From NCBI GenBank assembly GCA_016795285.1, contig JAEUIC010000028.1, forward strand, positions 1-64,000: a stretch of 64,000 bases of DNA, in the 5' to 3' direction. The notes under the pieces were generated by a model. It was not told the DNA's origin and did not search any database. It saw only the letters and a program-made list of their open reading frames with translations. Position 1 is the stretch's first letter, and each line of letters starts with the position of its first letter. The position numbers and the translations under genes were made by a program. Shown piece after piece: positions 20,357 through 27,818 of this stretch. The stretch is from Planctomycetota bacterium (GTDB lineage Bacteria > Planctomycetota > B15-G4 > SIAN01).

Positions 20357-20377
20357 GCGCGGCGGCGCGCGGGCGGT

Positions 20378-21157
20378 TCACTCCACCCGGCGGCGAGCGG
20401 CGGCGCGCGCTTGCGCGAGCGTCGGCGTCGGCCGCGGGCGCCGCTCGCCATCGACCGAGTGGCGCGTCGTCGCGGGGCTGTCGGCATCGACGGCGCGCCA
20501 GCACCAGTGCGCGGCCGGGTAGCTGCCGAGACCGATCCGCGGCGTCCACGCGATGCGCTGGGGCGCGGGACCGTCGGCGATCCACAGTGGCGCCTCCGTG
20601 CTGGTGAGGTCGAGCCCGTCGTGCGCGCGGTCGAGCTGCAGCGCCGCGGCGAGGTTGCCCGGCCCGCGCAGCAGCACCGGATCGAGGGCGCCGCTCGCCA
20701 GCCGATCGGCGGTGGCGCCGGGCCGCGCGCGCGCGAGCCGGCCGGCGCGCAGCCAGCGGAGCGCCGCGTCTTCCGCCGGCTCGTCCGCGCACGGCTCGGC
20801 CGCGCGCAGGAGCACCGCGGCCGCCTCGTCGCGATCGCCCGCCACCACGTTGACGCAGAAGTGGGCGCCGTAGGTGAAGTAGACGTAGAGGCGGCCGGCC
20901 GGCCCGAACATCGTCGCGCAGCGCGGCGTCGCGCCGCGGAAGCTGTGGCTCGCGCGATCGATCCGCCCGCCGTACGCCTCGACCTCGACGAGGCGGGCGA
21001 CGGCGAGGCGCGGCGGGGCGTCGATGCGACGCACCAGGAGCTTGCCGAGCAGCGCGCGCGCCACCGCCAGCACCGGCTGCGCGAAGAAGTCGGCGGGGAG
21101 CGGATAGAGTCCGCGCCCGCCATGGCGACGCCGCGCACCTTGCCGATGGGGCTGCAC
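20378..21157 (-). CDS. 3-methyladenine DNA glycosylase (AAG/MPG family)
   Basis: A base-excision repair enzyme that removes alkylated purines. The fold is clear: PLPADFFAQPVLAVARALLGKLLVR, VEVEAYGGRIDRASHSFRG with the catalytic Glu and the DNA-contacting HSF, MFGPAGRLYVYFTYGAHFCVNVV and LLRAAEP, then GPGNLAAALQLD. The domain starts near base 21110. No ATG lies in frame just before it. The GTG at 21157 gives 259 residues but overlaps the start of the divergent Hsp90 gene, so the true start is uncertain and may be a rarer codon nearer the domain. Confidence 0.85.
   Translation of the reverse strand: MQPHRQGARRRHGGRGLYPLPADFFAQPVLAVARALLGKLLVRRIDAPPRLAVARLVEVEAYGGRIDRASHSFRGATPRCATMFGPAGRLYVYFTYGAHFCVNVVAGDRDEAAAVLLRAAEPCADEPAEDAALRWLRAGRLARARPGATADRLASGALDPVLLRGPGNLAAALQLDRAHDGLDLTSTEAPLWIADGPAPQRIAWTPRIGLGSYPAAHWCWRAVDADSPATTRHSVDGERRPRPTPTLAQARAAARRRVE
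21105..21110 (+). promoter_or_regulatory. Possible -10 box (TAGAGT) of the Hsp90-family gene
   Basis: TAGAGT ends 11 bases before the ATG at 21122, without a Shine-Dalgarno. It lies inside the start region of the divergent glycosylase gene. Confidence 0.3.
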
Positions 21158-22978
21158 CTTCCCGGTCTCCTCACGATCCTCGGCGAGCATCTCTACTCCG
21201 ATCCGACCGTCGCCCTGCGCGAGGCGCTGCAGAACGCCCACGACTCGTGCGAGCGGCGCCGCGCCGAGGAGCGACCGGAAGGCTACGCGCCGCGCATCGT
21301 CGTGCGCTTCTCGCGGCGCGGCCGCTTCCTCGAGCTCGAGGACGACGGCAGCGGGCTCACCGAGGAGGAGATCGGCGAGTTCCTCGCCACGATCGGCCGC
21401 TCCTACACCGGCGAGCTGCGCTCGCGCCTCGAGGTCGGCGAGCAGGCGGAGGTCGCGGCGGCCGAGCAGCTCGTCGGGCAGTTCGGGTTGGGCTTCCTGT
21501 CGGCCTTCCTGCTCGCCAAGCGCGTGGTGCTGACCACCCGCTCCTACCGGCCGGGCGCGCCGACGCTGCGCTTCGTCTCGAGCGGCGGGCAGAGCTACGA
21601 GCTCGAGCCGGTCGCGACACCGCGCGCGGTCGGCACGACGCTGCGGATGGAACTGAAGGCGAGCGCGCAGGCGCTGCTCGACGGCGAGACGCTCGCGCGC
21701 GCGATCCACCTCTACGCCGGCTTCCTGCCTACGCCGATCCACCTCGCCGAGGAGGACGGGGAGCCCGACGAGGAGCCGGTGAACGGCGGCGACGCGCCGT
21801 GGCACGTCGGCGGCGACGCGGCCGCCTACCTCGACTTCGTGCGCGACCGCTTCGACGTCGAGCCGCTCGCGCTGCTGCCGCTGCACGACGTGGTGATCGC
21901 GGTCGGCGACGACCGCTTCACGCTGCCGCTCGCCGGGGTGCTGTTCGTGCCGCCGGGCTCGGTCACCTCGCTGCAGGAGTGGGGCGAGGTCGCCGTCTAC
22001 GTGCGCCGCATGTTCATCTGCGAGCGCGAGCGCGACCTGTTGCCGCCGTGGGCGCGCTTCGTGCGCGGCGTGGTCGAGTCGCCGCGGCTGCGGCCGACGG
22101 TGAGCCGCGAGGCGCTGCGCCAGGACGAGCTCTTCCGGCAGGCGCAGGCGGGGCTCGAGGCGCAGCTGATCGGCTTCTTCGAGCGGCTCGCGCGCGAGGA
22201 GCCGGCGGCGTGGCGCGAGATCGTCTTCGCCCACAACGACCTCATCAAGGGGTGGTCGCTGCAGTCGCCGCGCCTCTTCCGGGCGGTCGGCGACCTCGTC
22301 CAGTTCGACACCTCGCGCGGCCGGCTCACGTTGCCCGAGATCCGCGCGGCGGCGGGCGACACGATCCACTACTTCAGCGACGAGTCGGGGCTGAACCAGG
22401 AGCGCCTCCTCTTCGAGGCGCAGGGGCTCGTGGTGATCGACGCCTCGCGCTTCGCCGAAGAGGCGTTCTTGAAGCGCTACGCGAGCGAGCGCGCCGACGT
22501 GCGGCTCGACCAGCTGCGGCCGGGCGCCGGCAGCCTCTTCACGCTCGCCGAAGGAGCGCTGCCGCAGGCGCGCGCCCACTGCGAGCAGCAGGGCTTCCGC
22601 GTGCGCACGGTGAGCTTCGCGCCGGCCGACTTGCCCGCGCTCTGGATCTACCCGCCGTCGCACGATCGGGTGAAGCGGGTGCAGGACGCGCTCGATCGCG
22701 AGCAGGTCGGCGGGCCGATCGCGGAGCTGATGCGCGATTTCCTCGTGCGCCGTACGCCGGGCCGCGGCGAGGTGGCGCCGGTGCTCCACCTGAATGCGGC
22801 GAGCCCGCTGCTGCAGGAGCTCGAGCGGCGCGGCGCCGCGTCCCCCTCGTTCGCGCCGGCGCTCGACATCGTGCTGCAGGCGGCGCGCTTCTTCGCCGGC
22901 AAGCGGATGAGCCCCGACGAGTCGCGCGCGGCCTTCACCAGCGCGATGGCGTCGCTCGCGGCGCTGCTCGCGCGATGA
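21122..22978 (+). CDS. htpG: Hsp90-family ATPase chaperone (HtpG-like)
   Basis: A 618-residue GHKL ATPase chaperone. The N-terminal ATP pocket has LREALQNAHDSCE (E34, N38, D41), LEDDGSGLTEEEI and FGLGFLSAFLLAKRV in canonical order. The middle domain contains LPLAGVLFVPPG, YVRRMFICERERDLLPPWARFVRGVVES and SREALRQDE, matching HtpG (RVFI...LLP.YLRFVRGVVDS...SRE.LQ). The C-terminal dimerisation part is divergent. It overlaps the next gene by four bases (ATGA), so its helical product may be a dedicated partner. A housekeeping or client-specific role cannot be separated from sequence. Confidence 0.9.
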   Translation: MATPRTLPMGLHLPGLLTILGEHLYSDPTVALREALQNAHDSCERRRAEERPEGYAPRIVVRFSRRGRFLELEDDGSGLTEEEIGEFLATIGRSYTGELRSRLEVGEQAEVAAAEQLVGQFGLGFLSAFLLAKRVVLTTRSYRPGAPTLRFVSSGGQSYELEPVATPRAVGTTLRMELKASAQALLDGETLARAIHLYAGFLPTPIHLAEEDGEPDEEPVNGGDAPWHVGGDAAAYLDFVRDRFDVEPLALLPLHDVVIAVGDDRFTLPLAGVLFVPPGSVTSLQEWGEVAVYVRRMFICERERDLLPPWARFVRGVVESPRLRPTVSREALRQDELFRQAQAGLEAQLIGFFERLAREEPAAWREIVFAHNDLIKGWSLQSPRLFRAVGDLVQFDTSRGRLTLPEIRAAAGDTIHYFSDESGLNQERLLFEAQGLVVIDASRFAEEAFLKRYASERADVRLDQLRPGAGSLFTLAEGALPQARAHCEQQGFRVRTVSFAPADLPALWIYPPSHDRVKRVQDALDREQVGGPIAELMRDFLVRRTPGRGEVAPVLHLNAASPLLQELERRGAASPSFAPALDIVLQAARFFAGKRMSPDESRAAFTSAMASLAALLAR

Positions 22979-24048
22979 CCAGCGCGCGCCTGCGCGAGCA
23001 GCTCGAGCGCGAGCTGCCGCTGCTGCACGTGCGCGGCGAGCGCGAGCTGGTCGCGGCGTTCCTCGAGCTCGACCACGGCGGCGACTTCGCCCGCCTCGAG
23101 AGCTACCTCGACGGCTGCCGGCGCGTGGCGCGGCAGGCGACGGAGCGCGGCGCGACGTGGCTCGCCGCGGTACTGCGCTACTTCGTCGGACGCACGCTCG
23201 CCTTCCCGCTCGACCGGCCGCAGGAGGCGCTGCCGATCGTGGTCGAGCTGCTGGCCGAGCTGCAGTCGGGCCCGCAGCGCGGCAGCGTGCTGGCGGCGCT
23301 GGTCGAGCTCGAGCTGCTGCGCGCCTGCCACAAGAGCGACGCGCCGGGCCACCGCGCGCTGCTGGTGGCCGGCGGGCGCGAGTTGATGCCGCGGCTGCGC
23401 GACGACCTCGGGCCGTGCACGGAGCTGCTCGACGTCCTCTGGCGCACCGGCTGGTGGTGCCGCGACGTCGCGCTGATGAAGGAAGCGCGGCGGATGGCCG
23501 AGGCGCATCCGCAGGCGCTGCGCTTCTCCGCGGGCTACTGGCAGGCGCGCGAGCGCTCGCTCGAAGGGGCGCATGCCGACGGCGTGGCGCTGCTGCGCGG
23601 GCTGCTCGCCGATCGGGAGGAGCTCGATCGAGCGGGCGACAGCTGGCGCCACTACCTCGAGGTGGAACTGGCGCGGCAGGAGGTGGTGATCGGCGCGGCG
23701 ACGGCGGCCGCGGCGCGGCTCGCGCGGATCGGCGCCGAGGTGGGGCCGGTGCGCGACCCGATGCTCGCGTGGGAGCGGGCGATCGCCGCAGCGGCGCTCG
23801 CGGCAGCGCGCGGCGATGTCGACGGCGAGGTCGCGCAGTGGGGCGCGGCGCTCGACGCGGTCGAGGGGCTCGGCACCGAGCGGCTCGAGGCGGAGTTCGC
23901 GCTGGCGTTGGGGGAGGCAGCGGCGCGCGCCGGGCGCGAGCCGCCGTTCGCCCGGGCGCGCGCGCGGCTCGCCGAGCGGCTGCCGGTGCTCCTCTCGCGA
24001 GCCGACCTCGAGGCGCGGGCGCGCGCGCTGCCCGGCCTATACTCCTGA
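22975..24048 (+). CDS. Helical-repeat protein translationally coupled to the Hsp90-family gene
   Basis: A 357-residue soluble protein I cannot assign to a named family. It is almost wholly alpha-helical, rich in Ala, Arg, Glu and Leu, with TPR-like helix pairs of about 34-40 residues (for example GAHADGVALLRGLLADREELD and RLEAEFALALGEAAARAG). There is no signal peptide or membrane segment. Its ATG overlaps the stop of the chaperone gene (ATGA), so the two are made together. A TPR-like cochaperone is a reasonable inference, but no EEVD-binding carboxylate clamp was identified. rpe begins three bases after its stop. Confidence 0.65.
   Translation: MTSARLREQLERELPLLHVRGERELVAAFLELDHGGDFARLESYLDGCRRVARQATERGATWLAAVLRYFVGRTLAFPLDRPQEALPIVVELLAELQSGPQRGSVLAALVELELLRACHKSDAPGHRALLVAGGRELMPRLRDDLGPCTELLDVLWRTGWWCRDVALMKEARRMAEAHPQALRFSAGYWQARERSLEGAHADGVALLRGLLADREELDRAGDSWRHYLEVELARQEVVIGAATAAAARLARIGAEVGPVRDPMLAWERAIAAAALAAARGDVDGEVAQWGAALDAVEGLGTERLEAEFALALGEAAARAGREPPFARARARLAERLPVLLSRADLEARARALPGLYS
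24038..24043 (+). promoter_or_regulatory. Possible -10 box (TATACT) of rpe
   Basis: TATACT ends eight bases before the rpe ATG and is embedded in the last codons of the preceding gene, forcing a CTA leucine codon that is rare in such GC-rich DNA. No Shine-Dalgarno precedes rpe. Confidence 0.4.
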
Positions 24049-24051
24049 CCC

Positions 24052-24732
24052 ATGCCAACCGTCCGCATCGCCCCCTCGCTGCTCTCGGCCGACTTCGTGC
24101 GCCTCGCGGAAGAGGTGCGCCGCGTCGAGGACGCCGGCGCCGACTGGCTCCACGTCGACGTGATGGACGGCCACTTCGTGCCGAACCTCACCATCGGACT
24201 GCCGGTGGTCGAGGCGCTGAAGAAGGTCGCCCGGCGGCCGCTCGACGTCCACATCATGATCAGCAACCCGCTCGACTACGCGCGCCGCTACGTCGAGGCG
24301 GGCGCCGACGTGCTGACCTTCCATGCGGAAGCGTGCGCCGAGCCGCGCGCCGTGATCGACGTGATCCGTGCCGCGGGGGGCAAGCCGGCGCTCGCGATCA
24401 ACCCGAACACGCCGATCGAGCGGGTGGAGCCGTGCCTCGATGCGGTCGCGATGGTCCTGGTCATGAGCGTCTACCCGGGCTTCGGCGGCCAGAAGTTCAT
24501 GCCGGAGGTGTTGCCGAAGCTGACCGCGCTGCGTGCGGCCGGCTTCGCGGGCGACCTCGAGATCGACGGCGGCATCGGGCCGTCGACGATCGCGGCGGCG
24601 GCGCAGGCCGGCGCCAACGTCTTCGTGGCGGGGAGCGCCATCTTCGGCGCCCCCGATCTCTCCGCGCGCATCGGCGAGCTGCGCCGTGCGGCGGAAGCTG
24701 CCGCCGTGCGCACTGCCGCCGGCGCTCGTTGA
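24052..24732 (+). CDS. rpe: Ribulose-phosphate 3-epimerase
   Basis: A 226-residue TIM-barrel enzyme that interconverts ribulose-5-phosphate and xylulose-5-phosphate in the pentose phosphate pathway. It shows IAPSLLSADF, LHVDVMDGHFVPNLTIG with the metal-binding His and Asp, LDVHIMISNP, MSVYPGFGGQKFMPE and the phosphate-binding EIDGGIGPSTI and VAGSAIFG. The length is normal. It starts three bases after the preceding stop and runs 17 bases before accD, so it may be part of a longer transcript besides using its own box. Confidence 0.96.
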   Translation: MPTVRIAPSLLSADFVRLAEEVRRVEDAGADWLHVDVMDGHFVPNLTIGLPVVEALKKVARRPLDVHIMISNPLDYARRYVEAGADVLTFHAEACAEPRAVIDVIRAAGGKPALAINPNTPIERVEPCLDAVAMVLVMSVYPGFGGQKFMPEVLPKLTALRAAGFAGDLEIDGGIGPSTIAAAAQAGANVFVAGSAIFGAPDLSARIGELRRAAEAAAVRTAAGAR

Positions 24733-24749
24733 GAAGAGAGGAACTCGCG

Positions 24750-25685
24750 ATGGCGTGGATGCGCTTCCGCAAGAAGGAGATGCCCGAAGGTCTCTGGACC
24801 AAGTGCGACGTCTGCGAGGAGATGCTCTTCCAGAAGGAGCTCGACGAGGCGTGGAAGGTCTGCAAGAAGTGCGGCCACCACTTCCGGATGAGCGCCGCGG
24901 AGCGGATCGCCTCGATCCTCGATCCGGAGAGCTTCGTCGAGATCGCCGCCGACCTCGAGGCGGTCGATGCACTCGGCTTCTCGGCGAAGGGGGTCGCCTA
25001 CCCGAAGAAGCTCGCCGACGAGCAGAAGAAGACCGGGCGCAAGGACGCCATGGTGATCGGCCACGGCCGTCTGCGCGGCCGCGAGATCGCGTTCGGCGCG
25101 ATGGAGTTCGAGTTCCTCGGCGGCTCGATGGGCGTCGTGGTCGGCCACAAGGTGCTGCTGGCCGCCGAGCTCGCGCTCGAGAAGAAGATCCCGCTGCTGC
25201 TCGTCTGCGCGTCGGGCGGTGCGCGCATGCATGAGGGCGCGCTCTCGCTGATGCAGATGGCGAAGGCGTGCGCCGCGCTCGCGCGCCTCACCGAGGCGGG
25301 GGGGCTCTACCTGAGCCTGCTCGCCGATCCGACCACGGGTGGCGTCACCGCGAGCTTCGCGACGATGGCCGACCTCGTGCTGGCCGAGCCGCGCGCGCTG
25401 ATCGGCTTCGCCGGCCCGCGCGTCATCGAGCAGACCATCAAGCAGAAGCTGCCGAAGGACTTCCAGCGCTCCGAGTTCCTGCTGCAGCACGGCCAGATCG
25501 ACCGCATCGTGCCGCGCGCCGAGCTGGTCGAGACGCTCGATCGGATCCTCACCGGGCTGCTGGGGCCGGTCGATCCTGCCGCCGTGCCGCGACTGACCGG
25601 CGCGGCCGGCGCGAACGGCCACGCGACGAGCGTCGCCGCCGAGGTCAAGCCGGGAGCTGCCGAGGCGCCGCCGCTCGCGTCGTGA
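24750..25685 (+). CDS. accD: Acetyl-CoA carboxylase carboxyltransferase subunit beta
   Basis: A 311-residue subunit of the carboxyltransferase that makes malonyl-CoA for fatty-acid synthesis, working with AccA, which is not in this window. The N-terminal zinc ribbon is complete (C19, C22, C38, C41). The crotonase-like core shows FGAMEFEFLGGSMGVVVG, LLLVCASGGARMHEGALSLMQM, TTGGVTASFATMADLVLAEP and IGFAGPRVIEQTIKQKLP. The last 35 residues are a non-conserved Ala/Gly tail. AGAGGA lies about nine bases before the ATG. A hairpin overlaps the stop codon. Confidence 0.96.
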   Translation: MAWMRFRKKEMPEGLWTKCDVCEEMLFQKELDEAWKVCKKCGHHFRMSAAERIASILDPESFVEIAADLEAVDALGFSAKGVAYPKKLADEQKKTGRKDAMVIGHGRLRGREIAFGAMEFEFLGGSMGVVVGHKVLLAAELALEKKIPLLLVCASGGARMHEGALSLMQMAKACAALARLTEAGGLYLSLLADPTTGGVTASFATMADLVLAEPRALIGFAGPRVIEQTIKQKLPKDFQRSEFLLQHGQIDRIVPRAELVETLDRILTGLLGPVDPAAVPRLTGAAGANGHATSVAAEVKPGAAEAPPLAS

Positions 25686-25710
25686 GGCGCGCGCCGTAGG
25701 GCGCGTCCTC
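25684..25710 (+). terminator. Hairpin overlapping the accD stop
   Basis: A nine-pair stem with one bulged T (25684-25692 with 25701-25710) encloses an eight-base loop and begins within the accD stop codon. No U-tract follows. Confidence 0.35.
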
Positions 25711-25744
25711 GGCGGGCGGCGATCGAGGCGGCCTCAAGCTGCCG

Positions 25745-25772
25745 TTGATTTCGGACCGAGAGGGCCTAGCAT
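25745..25772 (+). promoter_or_regulatory. Candidate sigma-70-type promoter of tRNA-Asn
   Basis: TTGATT and TAGCAT are separated by 16 bases, each matching four of six consensus positions, in an AT-richer stretch about 97 bases before the tRNA-Asn gene. Confidence 0.35.
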
Positions 25773-25868
25773 CTCCGCCTCGTTCGGCGGTGAGGCCGCG
25801 ATCGAGAACCTCCTGCGGGAGGGGCTCGGCTGCGCGTCGCACGGTCGTCCATGCCAAGCGCTCGCTGC

Positions 25869-25943
25869 TCCCTGATAGCTCAATGGTAGAGCATCCGGCT
25901 GTTAACCGGAGGGTTGTAGGTTCGAGTCCTACTCGGGGAGCCA
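25869..25943 (+). tRNA. tRNA-Asn (anticodon GUU)
   Basis: A complete cloverleaf is visible. The acceptor stem pairs 25869-25875 with 25933-25939. The D arm is AGCTCAATGGTAGAGC, the anticodon stem TCCGG/CCGGA carries anticodon GTT at 25901-25903, and the T arm is GTAGG-TTCGAGT-CCTAC. The discriminator is G25940. CCA is encoded at 25941-25943, unlike the tRNA-Leu in this window. Confidence 0.97.
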
Positions 25944-26009
25944 ATGCGCTCTTCGGCGGTCAGCGGCGCGGTCGAGGCGGTTGGCTTCGGACTCGGCGCT
26001 CGACGATCC

Positions 26010-27617
26010 TCACCGCGAATCGCCCCGACTCCGGTCGCGCGGCGGCGTCGCGCCGTCGCCTGCCGCGTCGATCTTCCGGCCCGAAGCCTCGTCGTTGGCG
26101 TAGCCGAGCGCGTCCATCGCCGCTCGCTCCTCGGCGGTGGGCACGACGGAGCCGTCGGAGTCGGGCGGCACCTTCGCATAGGCGGCCGCGACGTAGGCGT
26201 CGAGCACCTCGCGCATCGATTCGAACACGTCGGGGTGCTCCGCGCTGACGTCGACGAGTTCGCCGGGATCGGCTTCGATGTCATAGAGCTCGTACGGACG
26301 ATTCGTCAGCTGTCCGGCGATGTACTTCGAGCCGATGCGGATCAACTTGAAGCGACCGTGGTGGAGCGAGACTTCGAACGCGGTCGAGTAGCCCGACTCG
26401 CTGAAGACGGGGCGCGCGGCGTCGCTCGGGGCGCCGGCGTCGAGCCACGACCGCAGCGAGTGCCCCTCGAACTGCCAGCCCGGCTGCAGGCCGAGGAGCT
26501 CGAGGAGCGTCGGGGCGAGGTCCATGAGAGCGACGGGCGCATCGACCGTCCGCACCGGCCACTCGGGGTGGTGGATGATCAGCGGGACCCGCTGGCAGTC
26601 GTCGTACGGGAAGCGGCCGTGCTCGAAGAAGTAGTCGTGCTCGCCGAGGCTCTCGCCGTGGTCGGCGGTGATCACGACGATCGTCCTCTCGAGGTCGCCC
26701 TCGGCGCGCAGCCAGTCGAAGAGCAGCCCGAGCTGGTGGTCGAGGTAGCGGATCTCGCCGTCGTAGGCCGCGACGTAGTCGCGCAGCCGATCCTTGCCCT
26801 CGAGGTAGGCGTAGGCGGGGATCTGCCCGACGTCGGGATCGGTCGCGCCGGGAGCGGAGGCGTCGATCGCGCGTGGGTCGACCTTGACCGGCGCGCGCTC
26901 GTCGGCGGCGAACAGGGCGTCGTCGACGAAGGTCGACCGGAACGCCTTCGGCGGCTGATAGGGAGCGTGCGGGTCGAGGAAGTGGATCCAGCCGAAGTAG
27001 GGTCGCGAGCGGTCGCGCGCGCTCCAGAGCTGGCGCGCGTCGGCGGCGACGTGCTCCGCGGTGAGGGGATTCTCGACGACGACGAAGCGTTCGAACCCCT
27101 GATCGAACTGGAACTTCGGCGCGAGGCTCAGGTTCGACACCACGCCCATCGTCTCCCAACCGCCTCGCTGGAGGAGCTCGCTCAAGAGGTCGTACGAGAG
27201 CGGGATGCGGTCGCGGAGCGTCGTGCGCGCGACGCCGCTCGTCGAGCCGTAGGTGCTGGTGAGCATCGACGCCATGCTCGGCCCGGTCTTCGGCCACTGC
27301 ACGAGGCAGCGGGTGAACAGCGTGCCGCTCCGCGCGACCTCGTCGATGCGCGGGGTCGTCGAGCGCGGGTAGCCGTAGCACGAGAGGTGGTCGGCGCGCA
27401 GCGTGTCGATCGTCACGATCAGCACGTTGAAGGCGTCGCTCGGGGCGACACGCGTGCTGGCCGCCGGCGCGGCCTCGGTGATCGGGACTGCCGGCGCGAC
27501 TCCGAGCGCCCGCGGCGCACCCGACGCCGCCTTGCCGGAACATGCGGTCGTCGACGCCAGGGAGACGAGCAACGGAGCGACCCCGACCGCCGCCCGAAGC
27601 ACCATCTGCAGCCGCAT
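26010..27617 (-). CDS. Sulfatase-fold (alkaline phosphatase superfamily) hydrolase with a Thr nucleophile
   Basis: A 535-residue exported protein of the sulfatase fold. VTIDTLRADHLSCYGYPRSTTPRID is the metal-binding start (D71), and ITADHGESLGEHDYFFEHG supplies the later metal ligands. Where sulfatases have CxPxR, this protein has TGPSM, so T111 is at the nucleophile position and the Arg is lost. It should therefore not use formylglycine; a phospho- or phosphoglycerol-transfer type reaction is more likely. The N terminus is hydrophobic and ends near C26, but the lipobox is weak. ATG at 27617 or 27605 is possible. It is divergent from a radical SAM gene. Confidence 0.82.
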   Translation of the reverse strand: MRLQMVLRAAVGVAPLLVSLASTTACSGKAASGAPRALGVAPAVPITEAAPAASTRVAPSDAFNVLIVTIDTLRADHLSCYGYPRSTTPRIDEVARSGTLFTRCLVQWPKTGPSMASMLTSTYGSTSGVARTTLRDRIPLSYDLLSELLQRGGWETMGVVSNLSLAPKFQFDQGFERFVVVENPLTAEHVAADARQLWSARDRSRPYFGWIHFLDPHAPYQPPKAFRSTFVDDALFAADERAPVKVDPRAIDASAPGATDPDVGQIPAYAYLEGKDRLRDYVAAYDGEIRYLDHQLGLLFDWLRAEGDLERTIVVITADHGESLGEHDYFFEHGRFPYDDCQRVPLIIHHPEWPVRTVDAPVALMDLAPTLLELLGLQPGWQFEGHSLRSWLDAGAPSDAARPVFSESGYSTAFEVSLHHGRFKLIRIGSKYIAGQLTNRPYELYDIEADPGELVDVSAEHPDVFESMREVLDAYVAAAYAKVPPDSDGSVVPTAEERAAMDALGYANDEASGRKIDAAGDGATPPRDRSRGDSR

Positions 27618-27818
27618 GAATTCACTCGAAGAGGAGCGGGGGCGCGAATCGGAGCCGCCCTGCGAGAGCAAGGCATGTGCCCCGGAACCGCCGGCCGCCG
27701 TCGCCCCGCTCGGCGCGCTGCCGGCCCGGGTGGATCGACGCTTGTACAAACGACAATCCCCGCGGCCTCAGCGTCGAGCGGAGGAGCCAGTTGGTCCGCG
27801 ATTCGCCAGACGGCTCCG

